NCBI RefSeq assembly: GCF_002272135.1
Contig: NZ_NPBF01000027.1
Location: 1 to 64,000, forward strand
Direction of reading: 5' to 3'
DNA length: 64,000 nucleotides
DNA from: Virgibacillus sp. 7505
GTDB lineage: Bacteria; Bacillota; Bacilli; Bacillales; Amphibacillaceae
The position numbers and the translations under genes were made by a program. Positions 28,779 through 37,263 of this stretch are shown here, piece by piece. The first letter of the stretch is position 1. Every line of letters starts with the position of its first letter. The notes under the pieces are model-generated. The model did not search any database. It was not told where the DNA came from and was given only the letters and a program-made list of their open reading frames with translations.

Positions 28779-28808
28779 AGAAGAAGGGGCAGCTGCCCCT
28801 TCTTTTTT
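28779..28808. terminator. Bidirectional terminator after spoVR
   Basis: The palindrome AAGAAGGGGC / GCCCCTTCTT with a short loop AGCT is followed by T residues on both strands. Confidence 0.85.
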
Positions 28809-29172
28809 AAATTGCTTTTAATTGTTTTGTGCCAAACCAGTCATGGCGGTTATCGGATACCCATTTATATAGGGATTCCAAATAGGGGTTAAGGAATGGA
28901 AGATGCAGGATCCATCCTAATACTGCGGTAACTGGCAGCAGTGTCAATACCTTCTTGACAGTTTCATGTCCTTTGTAGATATCACCTTTGAAAGACATCA
29001 TATGAATTCGGTCGTACACATCACCTTTGGCAAGGAAACGGAAACGCTCGTAATTCTCGATATTTTGTACCGGGATCCATTTCACGTTATCCAGCCAATC
29101 CAATTTTTGGATAACTTGCTTTGCAGTTGAACAAAGTGGGCAGCTTGCGTCAAAAAATACAATATGCTTCAT
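28807..29172 (-). CDS. DCC family thiol-disulfide oxidoreductase-like protein
   Basis: A 121-residue protein of the DCC family, named for its DxxCxxC start. Here the motif reads FFDASCPLCSTAKQ, placing the CPLC pair at about residues 13-16, followed by a thioredoxin-like fold and a hydrophobic stretch (LPVTAVLGWILHLPFL) typical of the family. The redox partner is unknown. GAGGAGA lies upstream; ATG 29172 is preferred over the adjacent GTG. It is a single gene. Confidence 0.85.
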   Translation of the reverse strand: MKHIVFFDASCPLCSTAKQVIQKLDWLDNVKWIPVQNIENYERFRFLAKGDVYDRIHMMSFKGDIYKGHETVKKVLTLLPVTAVLGWILHLPFLNPYLESLYKWVSDNRHDWFGTKQLKAI

Positions 29173-29340
29173 CACACATTCTCCTCTCGTTTACTACATA
29201 GCCCGTCCAGCATGATGTTAAACAGAAGTTGATCTGCTAGACTATTTAGAACGAGTCTATCATATTTTCATATAAATTTCACAGCGACTGGAAGTTTGCT
29301 ATACTAATTGTCAGATAGTTCTAAAAAAGGAGGGTATGTG

Positions 29341-29646
29341 ATGGATCCCTTCACCGAAAAAGTGATTCAAATCATTAGATCAATACCAGAAGGAAAGGTC
29401 ATGACCTATGGGCAAATCGGTGCCGCAGCCGGTAAAGCACGAGGAGCGAGGCAAGTATCAAGAATATTACATAGCATGAGCCGAAAACATGATCTTCCGT
29501 GGCATCGCGTCATCAGTGCCGATGGAAAACTGAAAATTCAAGATGAAGAGACACGAAACGAACAGCTGGAGAGATTGTATGAAGAAGGGCTGGAGATCTT
29601 GAATGGACGTATCGATTTGAAGGTGCACCGGTATGAGCCTAAATAA
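29341..29646 (+). CDS. Alkyltransferase-like protein (ATL, MGMT family without catalytic Cys)
   Basis: A 101-residue protein of the O6-methylguanine-DNA methyltransferase C-terminal domain family. The helix-turn-helix and arginine-finger region [11 protein letters not shown] is present, but where active MGMT has PCHR the sequence is LPWHRVIS, so the acceptor cysteine is Trp. That is the mark of alkyltransferase-like proteins, which bind O6-alkylguanine without repairing it and hand the lesion to nucleotide excision repair. AAAAGGAGGG supports ATG 29341; the longer frame from 29308 has no ribosome site. It lies 36 bases before the nucleotidyltransferase gene. Confidence 0.88.
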   Translation: MDPFTEKVIQIIRSIPEGKVMTYGQIGAAAGKARGARQVSRILHSMSRKHDLPWHRVISADGKLKIQDEETRNEQLERLYEEGLEILNGRIDLKVHRYEPK

Positions 29647-29681
29647 GATACACGCTGAATAGCTAAAAAGGAATGTGTCTG

Positions 29682-30242
29682 ATGCTTAAAACAGAAGAAG
29701 ATATACTAAAAGCAATCAAACAAGACAAATGGATGATGGAAGTGCTCAGCGCAGCAGCAATGCTACACCTCCCTGATTTCTGTATAAGCGCCGGATTTGT
29801 CCGATCAAAGGTTTGGGATGTCCAACATGGGTATACTCGAAGAACTCCGCTTCCGGATGTTGATGTTGTGTATTTTGATGCTTCCGATACAAAGAAAGCA
29901 ACAGAAAAAAGATACGAAAATATGCTGCGGAAGAGGATACCTGATATACCATGGTCCGTGAAAAACCAGGCCAGAATGCATAAAGTCAATAGGATGCCTG
30001 CTTTTCGGGATACGGAGCATGCTATTGAATGCTATCCGGAAACAGCTACCAGTATTGGTGTAACTTTTGAGGGAGAGAAGCTACGTTTGCTTGCGCCATA
30101 TGGAGTGGATGATTTACTGGCTTGCCGTATTGCGCCGACTCCATTATACGTGAAGGCCGCAAGCTATTATCCTATCTATCTGAAAAGAATAAAACAGAAA
30201 AACTGGCAGCGGCTGTGGCCGCATGTTCGAATGGAGGAATGA
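29682..30242 (+). CDS. Nucleotidyltransferase-fold family protein (DUF925/NTP_transf_6-like)
   Basis: A 186-residue protein of the DUF925 nucleotidyltransferase-like family. SAGFVRSKVWD near residue 28 and LPDVDVVYFD near 55 form the strand with the D-x-D metal motif of the polymerase-beta-like fold; the later IECYPETATSIGV segment is also typical. The substrate is unknown. I use ATG 29682, preceded by AAAGGAA. It is followed almost directly by a GNAT acetyltransferase gene, so the two probably share a transcript. Confidence 0.78.
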   Translation: MLKTEEDILKAIKQDKWMMEVLSAAAMLHLPDFCISAGFVRSKVWDVQHGYTRRTPLPDVDVVYFDASDTKKATEKRYENMLRKRIPDIPWSVKNQARMHKVNRMPAFRDTEHAIECYPETATSIGVTFEGEKLRLLAPYGVDDLLACRIAPTPLYVKAASYYPIYLKRIKQKNWQRLWPHVRMEE

Positions 30243-30246
30243 CAGG

Positions 30247-30765
30247 GTGATTGATCTGAAAATCAGACCGCCTAAAGAAGAGGACGGACCTGTGTTATGG
30301 AAGCTGAAATATGGAGAAAAGGAGCCAGTTTGGAAAAAGTGGGACGCACCTTATTTTCCTTTGGTTCACGTGCCGAAGGAAGAATTCTTGGCTAGCTATC
30401 GCTTTGATGAAGATTCTCCAGACCAATGGGTGATTGAAACAGATGGAGCTATCATTGGAACAGTAAGTTATTACTGGGAACATAAACCTTCCAGATGGCT
30501 GGAGATGGGCATCACAATCTATGATCCTGCCTATTGGAATGGAGGTTACGGGACAGAGGCCCTCCGGCAATGGATATCACATTTATTCAAGGCGATGCCG
30601 ATTGTTAGGGTAGGTTATACAACTTGGTCAGGAAATAAACGGATGGTGCGGCTCGGAGAAAAGCTTGGTATGACGATGGAAGCCCGTATGAGAAAATGCA
30701 GATATTATAATGGAGAATATTATGATTCCATTCGTATGGGACTGCTGCGAGAAGAGTGGGAATAA
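30247..30765 (+). CDS. GNAT family N-acetyltransferase (RimJ/RimL type)
   Basis: A 172-residue GNAT acetyltransferase. The acetyl-CoA pyrophosphate loop is near YWNGGYGTEAL (about residue 98), and the pattern LEMGITIYDPAYWNGGYG is that of the RimJ/RimL subgroup. The substrate cannot be predicted. GTG 30247 follows GGAGG at a workable distance and lies four bases after the previous stop. The frame extends upstream to 30223, but that would overlap the preceding gene without a ribosome site. Confidence 0.82.
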   Translation: MIDLKIRPPKEEDGPVLWKLKYGEKEPVWKKWDAPYFPLVHVPKEEFLASYRFDEDSPDQWVIETDGAIIGTVSYYWEHKPSRWLEMGITIYDPAYWNGGYGTEALRQWISHLFKAMPIVRVGYTTWSGNKRMVRLGEKLGMTMEARMRKCRYYNGEYYDSIRMGLLREEWE

Positions 30766-30923
30766 GTGAAGAAATGCACAAATTATAATAAGTATTTCTT
30801 TACAATCTTTTTTAGAAATAACCCTTTCATCCTTGTCCAAACATGTTACACTATGCATAGTAAATTCTTTGTAAAATAATTTACCAAAAGTATATATAAC
30901 TCTATGCTGGGGGAAATGGCGCT

Positions 30924-31583
30924 ATGAGTATGATGTTACAAACATATTGGAATAGTCGTTTTGAAGCAGGGGACATTTGGGGAACGGAAGCAACACCATC
31001 AGCTGTCATGGCTTATCCATATTTTGCTGCGGATCAGGCGAAGCAGTTATTCGTACCAGGATGCGGATATGGAAGGAATAGCAACTTCTTTGGGGAATAT
31101 GCATTTGAAGTGACAGCGTGTGACATATCAGAAGTGGCTATCGAGCGTGCCAGCAGCCATGCTAAGGCAGTTGGATTAGCCAATGTAAATCATTTCGTAG
31201 GAGACTATTTAAATTTGCCGTTTCCTTCGACAGAGAGATTTGACGGCATTTATCTATCGAGTATCCTTCATATGTACACAGAAGAAGAGCGTGAACAACT
31301 GCTTGATCATTTCACATCATTGCTGCGCAAGGATGGATTATTGATTTTCTCTTGCCTGTCAGCAAGAGATGAGAAGCTATATGGTTCTGGAGTGGAGATG
31401 GAAAAGGATACATTCCTCGTGCATGACCGGATTGCGCATTTCTTCCAGGAAGAAGAATTGTATGCGCTGCTTGATGATGACTATCAAGTTGTCGAGATGA
31501 CACTTCATAAACAGCGAGTGGATTTTAAAGCAGGTGCAGAACAGGATGCCCAGCTTTGGTTCGTCGTAGCACGGAAAAAATGA
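30924..31583 (+). CDS. Class I SAM-dependent methyltransferase
   Basis: A 219-residue methyltransferase with SAM loop VPGCGYGRNS near residue 44, the acidic strand-2 end TACDISEVAI near 67, and a YLSSILHMYT segment near 110. The pattern resembles TehB/thiopurine-methyltransferase-like proteins, but the acceptor is not predictable. GGGGGAAA precedes the ATG at rather long spacing. It has its own upstream AT-rich region and a terminator, so it is probably monocistronic. Confidence 0.82.
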   Translation: MSMMLQTYWNSRFEAGDIWGTEATPSAVMAYPYFAADQAKQLFVPGCGYGRNSNFFGEYAFEVTACDISEVAIERASSHAKAVGLANVNHFVGDYLNLPFPSTERFDGIYLSSILHMYTEEEREQLLDHFTSLLRKDGLLIFSCLSARDEKLYGSGVEMEKDTFLVHDRIAHFFQEEELYALLDDDYQVVEMTLHKQRVDFKAGAEQDAQLWFVVARKK

Positions 31584-31614
31584 AAATCCAGCCTCAAGTG
31601 AGGCTGGATTTCTT
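31584..31614. terminator. Terminator between methyltransferase and a small minus-strand gene
   Basis: AATCCAGCCTC / GAGGCTGGATT with loop AAGT is flanked by A and T runs. Confidence 0.85.
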
Positions 31615-31747
31615 ATATTTTCGTGTTCTTTTTTTTAGCGCGCTGCTCCAGCTGGCTTTTCGGTTCCTGATTTGCTGCGTCTTCTGATAGTCCTTGTCTG
31701 TTTACACTGGTAGCTGCTTTTTCATACTGGCTTTTTTTTCTGCTCAT
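31613..31747 (-). CDS. Small basic protein, 44 residues
   Basis: An ORF of 44 residues (MSRKKSQYEKAATSVNRQGL at the start, ending RAKKKNTKI) behind AGGAGGTGATT, one of the best ribosome sites in the window. It is very polar, rich in Lys, Gln, Ser and Ala, and has no cysteine or hydrophobic segment. Composition and size resemble the many minor small spore or stress proteins of Bacillaceae, but I cannot name the family. It shares a terminator with the converging methyltransferase gene, which supports it as a real gene. Confidence 0.65.
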   Translation of the reverse strand: MSRKKSQYEKAATSVNRQGLSEDAANQEPKSQLEQRAKKKNTKI

Positions 31748-31809
31748 TTCCAATCACCTCCTGGTTAGTATGGCATTTGTCCTTATTTTTATTAAAAGAT
31801 TGATGTATA

Positions 31810-31839
31810 TTGTCATAGTAAGCTGGGCTACTTTATAAT
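31810..31839 (+). promoter_or_regulatory. Promoter of the C39 peptidase gene
   Basis: TTGTCA at 31810-31815 and TATAAT at 31834-31839 with an 18-base spacer make a good sigma-A promoter. The spacer carries the dyad AGTAAGC / GCTACTT, imperfect, whose meaning is unknown. Confidence 0.55.
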
Positions 31840-31882
31840 TAGTATCATGCCTTTCAACTAGCTATTCAACAGGAGAGAAAAA

Positions 31883-32635
31883 ATGAAAAATAAATATGTT
31901 ATCATCTTAGTGAGTTTGGCAGCCCTGGCTCTTATATTTGCTATTTTGACTTACCAGAACCGTTCGGATGAAATACGCGCGGAATCAGATACTGCAACGA
32001 GGAAAACAGAGATTGCGCACAAAGAAGATGTGCTGCAGTTATCAGCGGTTGAGGACGGGCCCTTGGATGTGCCGCTTCTTAACCAAATGGACGCACCACG
32101 GCTATATAATGGCTGTGAGGTAACGAGTTTAGCGATGGTCCTGCAGTATGCAGAATATGATGTAACAAAGAATGACTTGGCCGATCAAATTGAAAACGTA
32201 CCTCTGAATTATGACAACGGTCTGCATGGCGATCCAAATGAGGGATTCGTCGGAGACATGCGGAATGGGCCAGGACTTGGTGTTTATCATGGACCAGTCA
32301 TGGATGTAGCGAAACAAGTAGCAGGTGATAAGGCAGTTGACATGACTGGTAAATCAGTCGAAGAGGCTATTTATCAACCTTTGGATAATGGCAATCCGGT
32401 TTGGATCATCACAACTGCGACTCTTGCTCCGGTTAATGATATACAAACATGGGACACACCAAATGGAGCAGTTGACGTAACTTACAGTGTCCATAGCGTC
32501 GCAGTTACAGGTTATACAGAAGACACTGTGTTCATCAATAACCCATATGGCCAGAAAGACCAGGAAGTGGATCGCGAGAATTTCGAGAAGGCTTGGGAGC
32601 AGCTTGGCAGTCAGGCGATTTATATCAATAACTAA
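31883..32635 (+). CDS. C39 family peptidase-like protein, membrane anchored
   Basis: A 250-residue protein with one N-terminal membrane helix (about 5-23) and an extracytoplasmic C39-like papain-fold domain. The putative catalytic Cys is in NGCEVTSLAMVLQ near residue 78; the His is in YSVHSVAVTGY near 200; and the NNPYGQ motif near 213 would supply the third residue. This arrangement is seen in the YvpB-like family of Firmicutes, whose substrates are unknown. It is a single gene with a clear promoter and terminator. Confidence 0.82.
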   Translation: MKNKYVIILVSLAALALIFAILTYQNRSDEIRAESDTATRKTEIAHKEDVLQLSAVEDGPLDVPLLNQMDAPRLYNGCEVTSLAMVLQYAEYDVTKNDLADQIENVPLNYDNGLHGDPNEGFVGDMRNGPGLGVYHGPVMDVAKQVAGDKAVDMTGKSVEEAIYQPLDNGNPVWIITTATLAPVNDIQTWDTPNGAVDVTYSVHSVAVTGYTEDTVFINNPYGQKDQEVDRENFEKAWEQLGSQAIYINN

Positions 32636-32638
32636 GGG

Positions 32639-32665
32639 AAAGCACAGTCAAACTGTGCTTTTTTT
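32639..32665 (+). terminator. Terminator after C39 peptidase
   Basis: AAGCACAGT / ACTGTGCTT with loop CAA is followed by seven T residues. Confidence 0.87.
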
Positions 32666-32715
32666 GCGTCTTGAGGTCCCTCAAGCTACAATGGAGGAAG
32701 AGCGGAGGTGCTGAA

Positions 32716-33243
32716 ATGGAACTTGAACCAATACCGGATCACATTAAAAAAGGACTGCGGCTTTTGTTCATCGGCTTCAATCCAAGTGTACGCTCAAGCG
32801 AAACCGGTCATCACTATGCAAATCGCAATAACCGATTCTGGAATATTTTATATCAAGCTGGCATTACAGAGAGAAAATGTGAACCCTTTGAAGATCAGGA
32901 TCTGCTGGGTAAGGGAATAGGTTTTACGAATATAGTAGCCAGACCAACCAAGGCTGCAGCAGATATAACCAAGGAAGAATACATAGAAGGAGCGAAGATG
33001 CTCCGGGAAAAACTAGCTTATTACCGACCGCAGGTGGCATGTTTTGTCGGCAAAGGCGTTTACCAGCAATACAGCAAGGTAAAACAGACTGGCTGGGGTA
33101 TTCAGGAAGCTTCGGTGACGCAAGATGTTACAGAATTTGTGGCTCCGTCATCGAGCGGATTGGTGCGAATGCCGATAAAAGAAATCGTCAGTATCTATGC
33201 AGAAATCCCAGCTATACTACGGGAATTGGAGGAGAAAAAATGA
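32716..33243 (+). CDS. mug: Mismatch-specific (G:T/U) DNA glycosylase Mug
   Basis: A 175-residue member of the uracil-DNA glycosylase superfamily, Mug/TDG branch, which removes uracil or thymine from G:U/G:T mispairs and exocyclic cytosine adducts. The active-site motif is FIGFNPSVRSSETGHHYA near residue 18 (G-x-N-P-x-x-x-S), and the second motif VAPSSSGLVRM near 143 is the intercalation loop region. I use ATG 32716, behind GGAGGTG; the frame open from 32671 lacks a ribosome site. It overlaps the next gene by four bases. Confidence 0.9.
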   Translation: MELEPIPDHIKKGLRLLFIGFNPSVRSSETGHHYANRNNRFWNILYQAGITERKCEPFEDQDLLGKGIGFTNIVARPTKAAADITKEEYIEGAKMLREKLAYYRPQVACFVGKGVYQQYSKVKQTGWGIQEASVTQDVTEFVAPSSSGLVRMPIKEIVSIYAEIPAILRELEEKK

Positions 33244-33995
33244 AAACAGCAGTAGTAACAGGGGCTTCCCGCGGATTGGGGGAAGCAATTGCCAAGCAAC
33301 TAATGGATAAAGGCATTCAAGTAATAGGAGTTGCAAGAAAGGATAGTGATGATCTTCCTTCCTTTGAAGGAAAGGATAATGCTGGTTATACGTACCGCTA
33401 TGGTGATTTACAGGATACAGCGGCGTGTGCGAACGTTTTCGAGGAATTAGCAGAAGACATTTTCACAAAAGCCGACGATACTGTTTATTTAGTCAACAAT
33501 GCAGGTGTGGTCGGTCCGATTGCAACTGCTGATGCATACAGTCTGCAGGAGTGGGAAGCTCATATGGCAATTAATTTGACTGCACCAATGCTGGCTTGCT
33601 CAATTTTCCTCAAATATGCTAAAAAGTATAATATCCCGCTTATCATCGTGAATGTCACTTCTGGTGCAGCGGAACGTTCTGTGCATGGCTGGAGCGCCTA
33701 TAGCACATCAAAAGCTGGTTTGAACCGCTACACGGAAACTGTCGCTCTTGAAGAGGCCGAAGCTGATACTGGTAATATCGCTATTGCTTACAATCCCGGT
33801 ATCATGGATACGGATATGCAGGCAGATATACGTTCGAGCGAACCAGAACAATTCCAGGATGTTCAGAAGTTCAAGGATTATGTGACGAACAAGTCGCTTA
33901 GGGATCCAATGTTTGTTGCAGGTGTATTGGCCGAAATTCTGACCGGAAATGAAATTGAAAATGGGAAACGTTATGCAGTGAAGGATTATGTGTAA
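33240..33995 (+). CDS. yueD: Short-chain dehydrogenase/reductase, YueD-like benzil reductase
   Basis: An NADP(H)-dependent SDR of 251 residues. The cofactor loop is TGASRGLGE (about 8-16), the NNAG motif follows in VNNAGVVG, and the catalytic Ser/Tyr/Lys are in VNVTSGAAERS and YSTSK. Overall pattern and length resemble B. subtilis YueD, an (S)-benzoin-forming benzil reductase of the sepiapterin-reductase-like subgroup; the physiological substrate is unknown. The ATG overlaps the mug stop. The frame is open much further upstream, but GGAGG just before 33240 fixes this start. Confidence 0.85.
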   Translation: MKTAVVTGASRGLGEAIAKQLMDKGIQVIGVARKDSDDLPSFEGKDNAGYTYRYGDLQDTAACANVFEELAEDIFTKADDTVYLVNNAGVVGPIATADAYSLQEWEAHMAINLTAPMLACSIFLKYAKKYNIPLIIVNVTSGAAERSVHGWSAYSTSKAGLNRYTETVALEEAEADTGNIAIAYNPGIMDTDMQADIRSSEPEQFQDVQKFKDYVTNKSLRDPMFVAGVLAEILTGNEIENGKRYAVKDYV

Positions 33996-34035
33996 GATGG
34001 AATAGGTATGCGCCCGCTCCTTTCTGGGTTCTGCA

Positions 34036-34043
34036 CATACAAT
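34036..34043 (+). promoter_or_regulatory. Possible mother-cell -10 element before yjcZ-like gene
   Basis: CATACAAT matches the -10 of sigma-E/sigma-K promoters and lies 32 bases before the ATG. A matching -35 is not convincing. YjcZ-type genes are late mother-cell genes in B. subtilis. Confidence 0.3.
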
Positions 34044-34074
34044 GCAGTATCCTGTAGGAAAAGGAGGAAGTAAA

Positions 34075-34203
34075 ATGTCTAAAGGTAATGAGGGAGGCTT
34101 CGGCTTCGCATTTTTGGTTGTGTTATTCATCCTTTTGATTATTGTCGGTTCATCCTATGTAGGTGGCTGCGATTATGGCTATGGCTACGGCTGCCACTAT
34201 TAA
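34075..34203 (+). CDS. YjcZ family sporulation protein
   Basis: A 42-residue peptide with a polar start (MSKGNEGGFGF), one hydrophobic helix (FLVVLFILLIIVGSSYV) and a Gly/Tyr/Cys-rich tail (GGCDYGYGYGCHY). This layout defines the YjcZ family of small sporulation membrane peptides. AAGGAGGAAG lies at perfect spacing. The following terminator is shared with the converging ABC permease. The function is unknown. Confidence 0.8.
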   Translation: MSKGNEGGFGFAFLVVLFILLIIVGSSYVGGCDYGYGYGCHY

Positions 34204-34212
34204 TTTATAAAT

Positions 34213-34250
34213 GAAGAAGCTTTGCACAATATCGTGCAAAGCTTCTTTTT
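34213..34250. terminator. Bidirectional terminator after yjcZ-like gene
   Basis: GAAGAAGCTTTGCAC / GTGCAAAGCTTCTTT with a 6-base loop is one of the longest stems in the window. Confidence 0.9.
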
Positions 34251-35883
34251 ATCTGGAGAGAGTTGCTCGGTCAGCAGTTTTCAGCAGCCTGCTGACTAAA
34301 TATAATAGGAAAACGATAACCACACTGATGTACAGCACTGTAACAATGAATGAAACAAGCATAGACATTTTCAGTATGAGCAGCAGAGCAAAAAGGAAAA
34401 CGAATGCCCCCGCTGTTATTACGATGGAGATTAGAGTTGCCAGCCTATTTTGAAATAGCTCTGTCTCTTCCGTCCAGCCGAGTTTTGGATAAAGTAAGTC
34501 GCTGACCATTCCGACGACAGTAACTGCGGCATTAACTAACAAAGCTATAACCACCCATATCAATGCTTCCCATACATTCATCTGTATCACGGGTACAGCG
34601 ATCACAAATAAAACGGTGAGCGGGAGTAAATTAATAAGGAACGCAGCTTGCAGTTTGGCAATGACAATCTGTCTCATGGTTAATGGCAGGAAGAGATGTG
34701 CTTCCCAGCTTTGCCCGTCTTTTGAGAAGCTTACGATGCTGATCGGATTCAGCCCGACTGAAAAGACGTTCGCGAAAAGGATGACCACAAATAACATGCT
34801 GCCGCTGATTCCTTCCAACATGGTTGTGGCAGAAGCAAAATCCCCCATGAGGAAAATCACAACCAGTAGTGCAGGCATTACAAAAGCTCCAGCGACACAT
34901 TGCAGGAAGAATGTCGGCGTTCGGAAAATGGTTTGTATTTCTTTTGAACGATATGCACTGATTATTGACTTCGGTTTGCGAGCTAGACCTTTGCCGCTGA
35001 ATACTTTACCCGAACCAGTATTAAGGCCTAATGCACCCTTCAAGTAGAATTTCTGCGCAGCTGCAAAGAAGAGAAGCCCCGCGGCAATTGCAAGCAACAT
35101 CACGATGACTAAGTAAAGCAGGCTTTCCCAGCCTCCTGCAGTTGTAAGTATATGTGACATCAGTGAAGCAGGCGGGTAGTACATTGTTGCCATCTGCAGC
35201 AGTCCGCCTTTTTCGGCATTATCAGCTATCACTTGTGCGATTTGTTCAGGATCCTGCTGTAAGCGCAGGACTATATTCAGTAAGATGAGCAAAATAAATC
35301 CGATAATACCACCGATGACCTTACTTCTATCCTTGTTCTTCCCTTTATTGACAAACTGCATGGCGAACATTACTACAGCTGCCGCTAATGCATAAGGTAT
35401 GGTTGGCATCAGGAAGAAAAGAATCAGGACAAAGACATAATACATAAAGCCAGCACTGCTTAATATGCCATAGTAAATGCTGACAGGGAAATACATGGCA
35501 GCTGTAAGCAAATATGCATAAATCAGCGGATTCATCGACTTGGCGATAAGCAGCTGATAAGAGTGGACCGGCAGATGAAGGAATGACGAAATATCCTCCG
35601 TGAAATAGAACGTATTCATGATCAGCATGAACGATAAGATGAAAATGAGAAAGAAATTCATCAAGAATAAGGAGCCTAAAATGGCCTCGGTATTGCCTGA
35701 CGGTTCCAGCAAGCTGTACATCATCTCAATGATCTGCAGCATATACCCGCCGAATATCATGCCGATAAAAAGTAATCCAATCATCCCAAATACTAATCCG
35801 ATAACTACACTTGGTTTCTTGAATACGTTGGCATACTGCATCTTCAGCTGGATACGGACGAGGGAGAGGATCGGCCTATACAT
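34249..35883 (-). CDS. ABC exporter permease subunit (large, 12-14 helices)
   Basis: A 544-residue integral membrane protein with about twelve hydrophobic segments, including HLPVHSYQLLIAKS and LPLTMRQIVIAKLQAAFL, both typical of the putative ABC exporter permease families of Firmicutes (ABC_tran_2/EcsB-like). It starts within the last eight bases of the ATPase gene, so the pair is coupled. The cargo is unknown; such pairs are often involved in export of peptides or lipids or in stress response. It ends at a terminator shared with the yjcZ-like gene. Confidence 0.82.
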   Translation of the reverse strand: MYRPILSLVRIQLKMQYANVFKKPSVVIGLVFGMIGLLFIGMIFGGYMLQIIEMMYSLLEPSGNTEAILGSLFLMNFFLIFILSFMLIMNTFYFTEDISSFLHLPVHSYQLLIAKSMNPLIYAYLLTAAMYFPVSIYYGILSSAGFMYYVFVLILFFLMPTIPYALAAAVVMFAMQFVNKGKNKDRSKVIGGIIGFILLILLNIVLRLQQDPEQIAQVIADNAEKGGLLQMATMYYPPASLMSHILTTAGGWESLLYLVIVMLLAIAAGLLFFAAAQKFYLKGALGLNTGSGKVFSGKGLARKPKSIISAYRSKEIQTIFRTPTFFLQCVAGAFVMPALLVVIFLMGDFASATTMLEGISGSMLFVVILFANVFSVGLNPISIVSFSKDGQSWEAHLFLPLTMRQIVIAKLQAAFLINLLPLTVLFVIAVPVIQMNVWEALIWVVIALLVNAAVTVVGMVSDLLYPKLGWTEETELFQNRLATLISIVITAGAFVFLFALLLILKMSMLVSFIVTVLYISVVIVFLLYLVSRLLKTADRATLSR

Positions 35884-36598
35884 CCTGAGTCAGCTCCAAG
35901 AAGATATGCTCCAAGCTTTCATCGGATTGGAATCTTTCCCGCATTTCCGTTAGAGTACCTTGGAAAAGAAGCTCACCCTTCCGTATGATGGCCACTTCGT
36001 CACAAAGCTGTTCCACCACTTCTAGCACATGAGAGGAGAAAAAGACAGTGTTGCCATTCGCTGCGTGATTTCGCATTAGTTCCTTCAGTTGATAAGAGGA
36101 TTTGGGATCCAAGCCTGTCATTGGCTCATCCAGAATCCAGACAGAGGGCTGCTGCACAAGCATGCCGGTTATAAAAAGCTTCTGCCGCATTCCATGCGAA
36201 TAAGTCTTGATTTGATCTCCTAGTGCTTCATAGATGCTGAACATCTTGCTGTATTCCTCAATTCTAGCCTCTCTAACATCCGCGGCAATCCCATAAATAT
36301 CACTTAAGAAATGGAGGTAGTCCAATCCCTTTAACCGCAAAAATAAATCTGGGCTATCCGGGACGTAGCCGAATTCCTGCTTCGCAGCAATTGTATCCGA
36401 AGTGATGTTCTTCCCATTAATGGTGATGGTCCCTGAATCAACCGGCAAGACACCGGTAACCATTTTGATCGTTGTCGATTTACCAGCACCATTTGGCCCT
36501 AGAAAACCGAATATTTTGCCGCTTGGGACTATCAGACTGACATCGCTCACAGCTTTCTTATTTCCATATTGCTTATGTACATGGTCGATTTGTATCAC
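35876..36598 (-). CDS. ABC transporter ATP-binding protein
   Basis: The ATPase partner of the permease that follows. Walker A is GPNGAGKST (about residue 39), the Q-loop is in FGYVPDSPD, the signature is YSHGMRQK and Walker B is VWILDEPMTG. I choose GTG 36598, which has AAGGAGG seven bases upstream. The in-frame ATG at 36667 has no ribosome site and would add an unrelated polar extension. With 240 residues it is a normal single-domain ATPase. Transport is presumed to be export. Confidence 0.9.
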   Translation of the reverse strand: MIQIDHVHKQYGNKKAVSDVSLIVPSGKIFGFLGPNGAGKSTTIKMVTGVLPVDSGTITINGKNITSDTIAAKQEFGYVPDSPDLFLRLKGLDYLHFLSDIYGIAADVREARIEEYSKMFSIYEALGDQIKTYSHGMRQKLFITGMLVQQPSVWILDEPMTGLDPKSSYQLKELMRNHAANGNTVFFSSHVLEVVEQLCDEVAIIRKGELLFQGTLTEMRERFQSDESLEHIFLELTQDV

Positions 36599-36743
36599 TG
36601 CAGGACCTCCTTGTCTATTACTTCCATTCTGGGCTTTCCTTGCCAAATATTCAAGATTATCTGCCATAAAAAAAGGCTATATCCCTCCGCATAACATGTC
36701 GCTCTTACTAGTATATTTAAGACAAGCATAGGAGGTAGTAAAA

Positions 36744-37166
36744 ATGCGGAATCTGCAAAAGAAAACGGCATTTATTGCCGTATTTCTCCAAACAGTATTG
36801 AATATTACCTTGACCATCCTAGCAATGATACTTGTCGTCTTCCTTCTGAAGAAAACAGTATTCATCTTCGATGTACTGCTAATACGCAATGAAGAGGTAA
36901 GCTACTTTTATCTGGCGGAAGGCATCATCGTTTATTTCCTTTATTTTGAGTTCATCAGTTTGATCATCAAGTACTTCACACATGACTACCATTTTCCGCT
37001 CCGCTATTTTATCTACATAGGGATTACAGCAATCATTCGGCTGATTATCATTGACCATGAAAATCCTCTTACAATCCTTCTGTATGCGTTGGCGATAGTC
37101 CTGCTTGTCTTCGCTTTGCTGATTGCCAGTCATTCCAATATGAAGGACAATGAACGGTTGGATTGA
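36744..37166 (+). CDS. PsiE family membrane protein
   Basis: A 140-residue membrane protein with four predicted helices, resembling the phosphate-starvation-inducible PsiE family: [15 protein letters not shown] in helix 1, [11 protein letters not shown] in helix 2 and [18 protein letters not shown] in helix 3. The biochemical role is unknown. AGGAGG lies 12 bases before the ATG. It is divergent from the ABC pair and followed by the aminopeptidase gene after about 100 bases with no terminator, so joint transcription is possible. Confidence 0.75.
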   Translation: MRNLQKKTAFIAVFLQTVLNITLTILAMILVVFLLKKTVFIFDVLLIRNEEVSYFYLAEGIIVYFLYFEFISLIIKYFTHDYHFPLRYFIYIGITAIIRLIIIDHENPLTILLYALAIVLLVFALLIASHSNMKDNERLD

Positions 37167-37263
37167 ATAAGATAAGCAGCGTAACGATTTAAACGTTTTG
37201 GCATAATATGATACACTCTATAGTGGAAAAGTAAGCTTTGTCGTCAGAAAGGAAGAGAAATAT

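Noticed and set aside
33039-33239. N-terminal extension of the YueD-like reductase
   Set aside because: It overlaps the mug gene fully, and the SDR fold starts exactly at the ATG at 33240 behind GGAGG.
34249-35883. Several plus-strand ORFs of 80-143 codons across the ABC permease gene
   Set aside because: They are antisense shadows of a well-supported membrane protein gene and lack ribosome sites.
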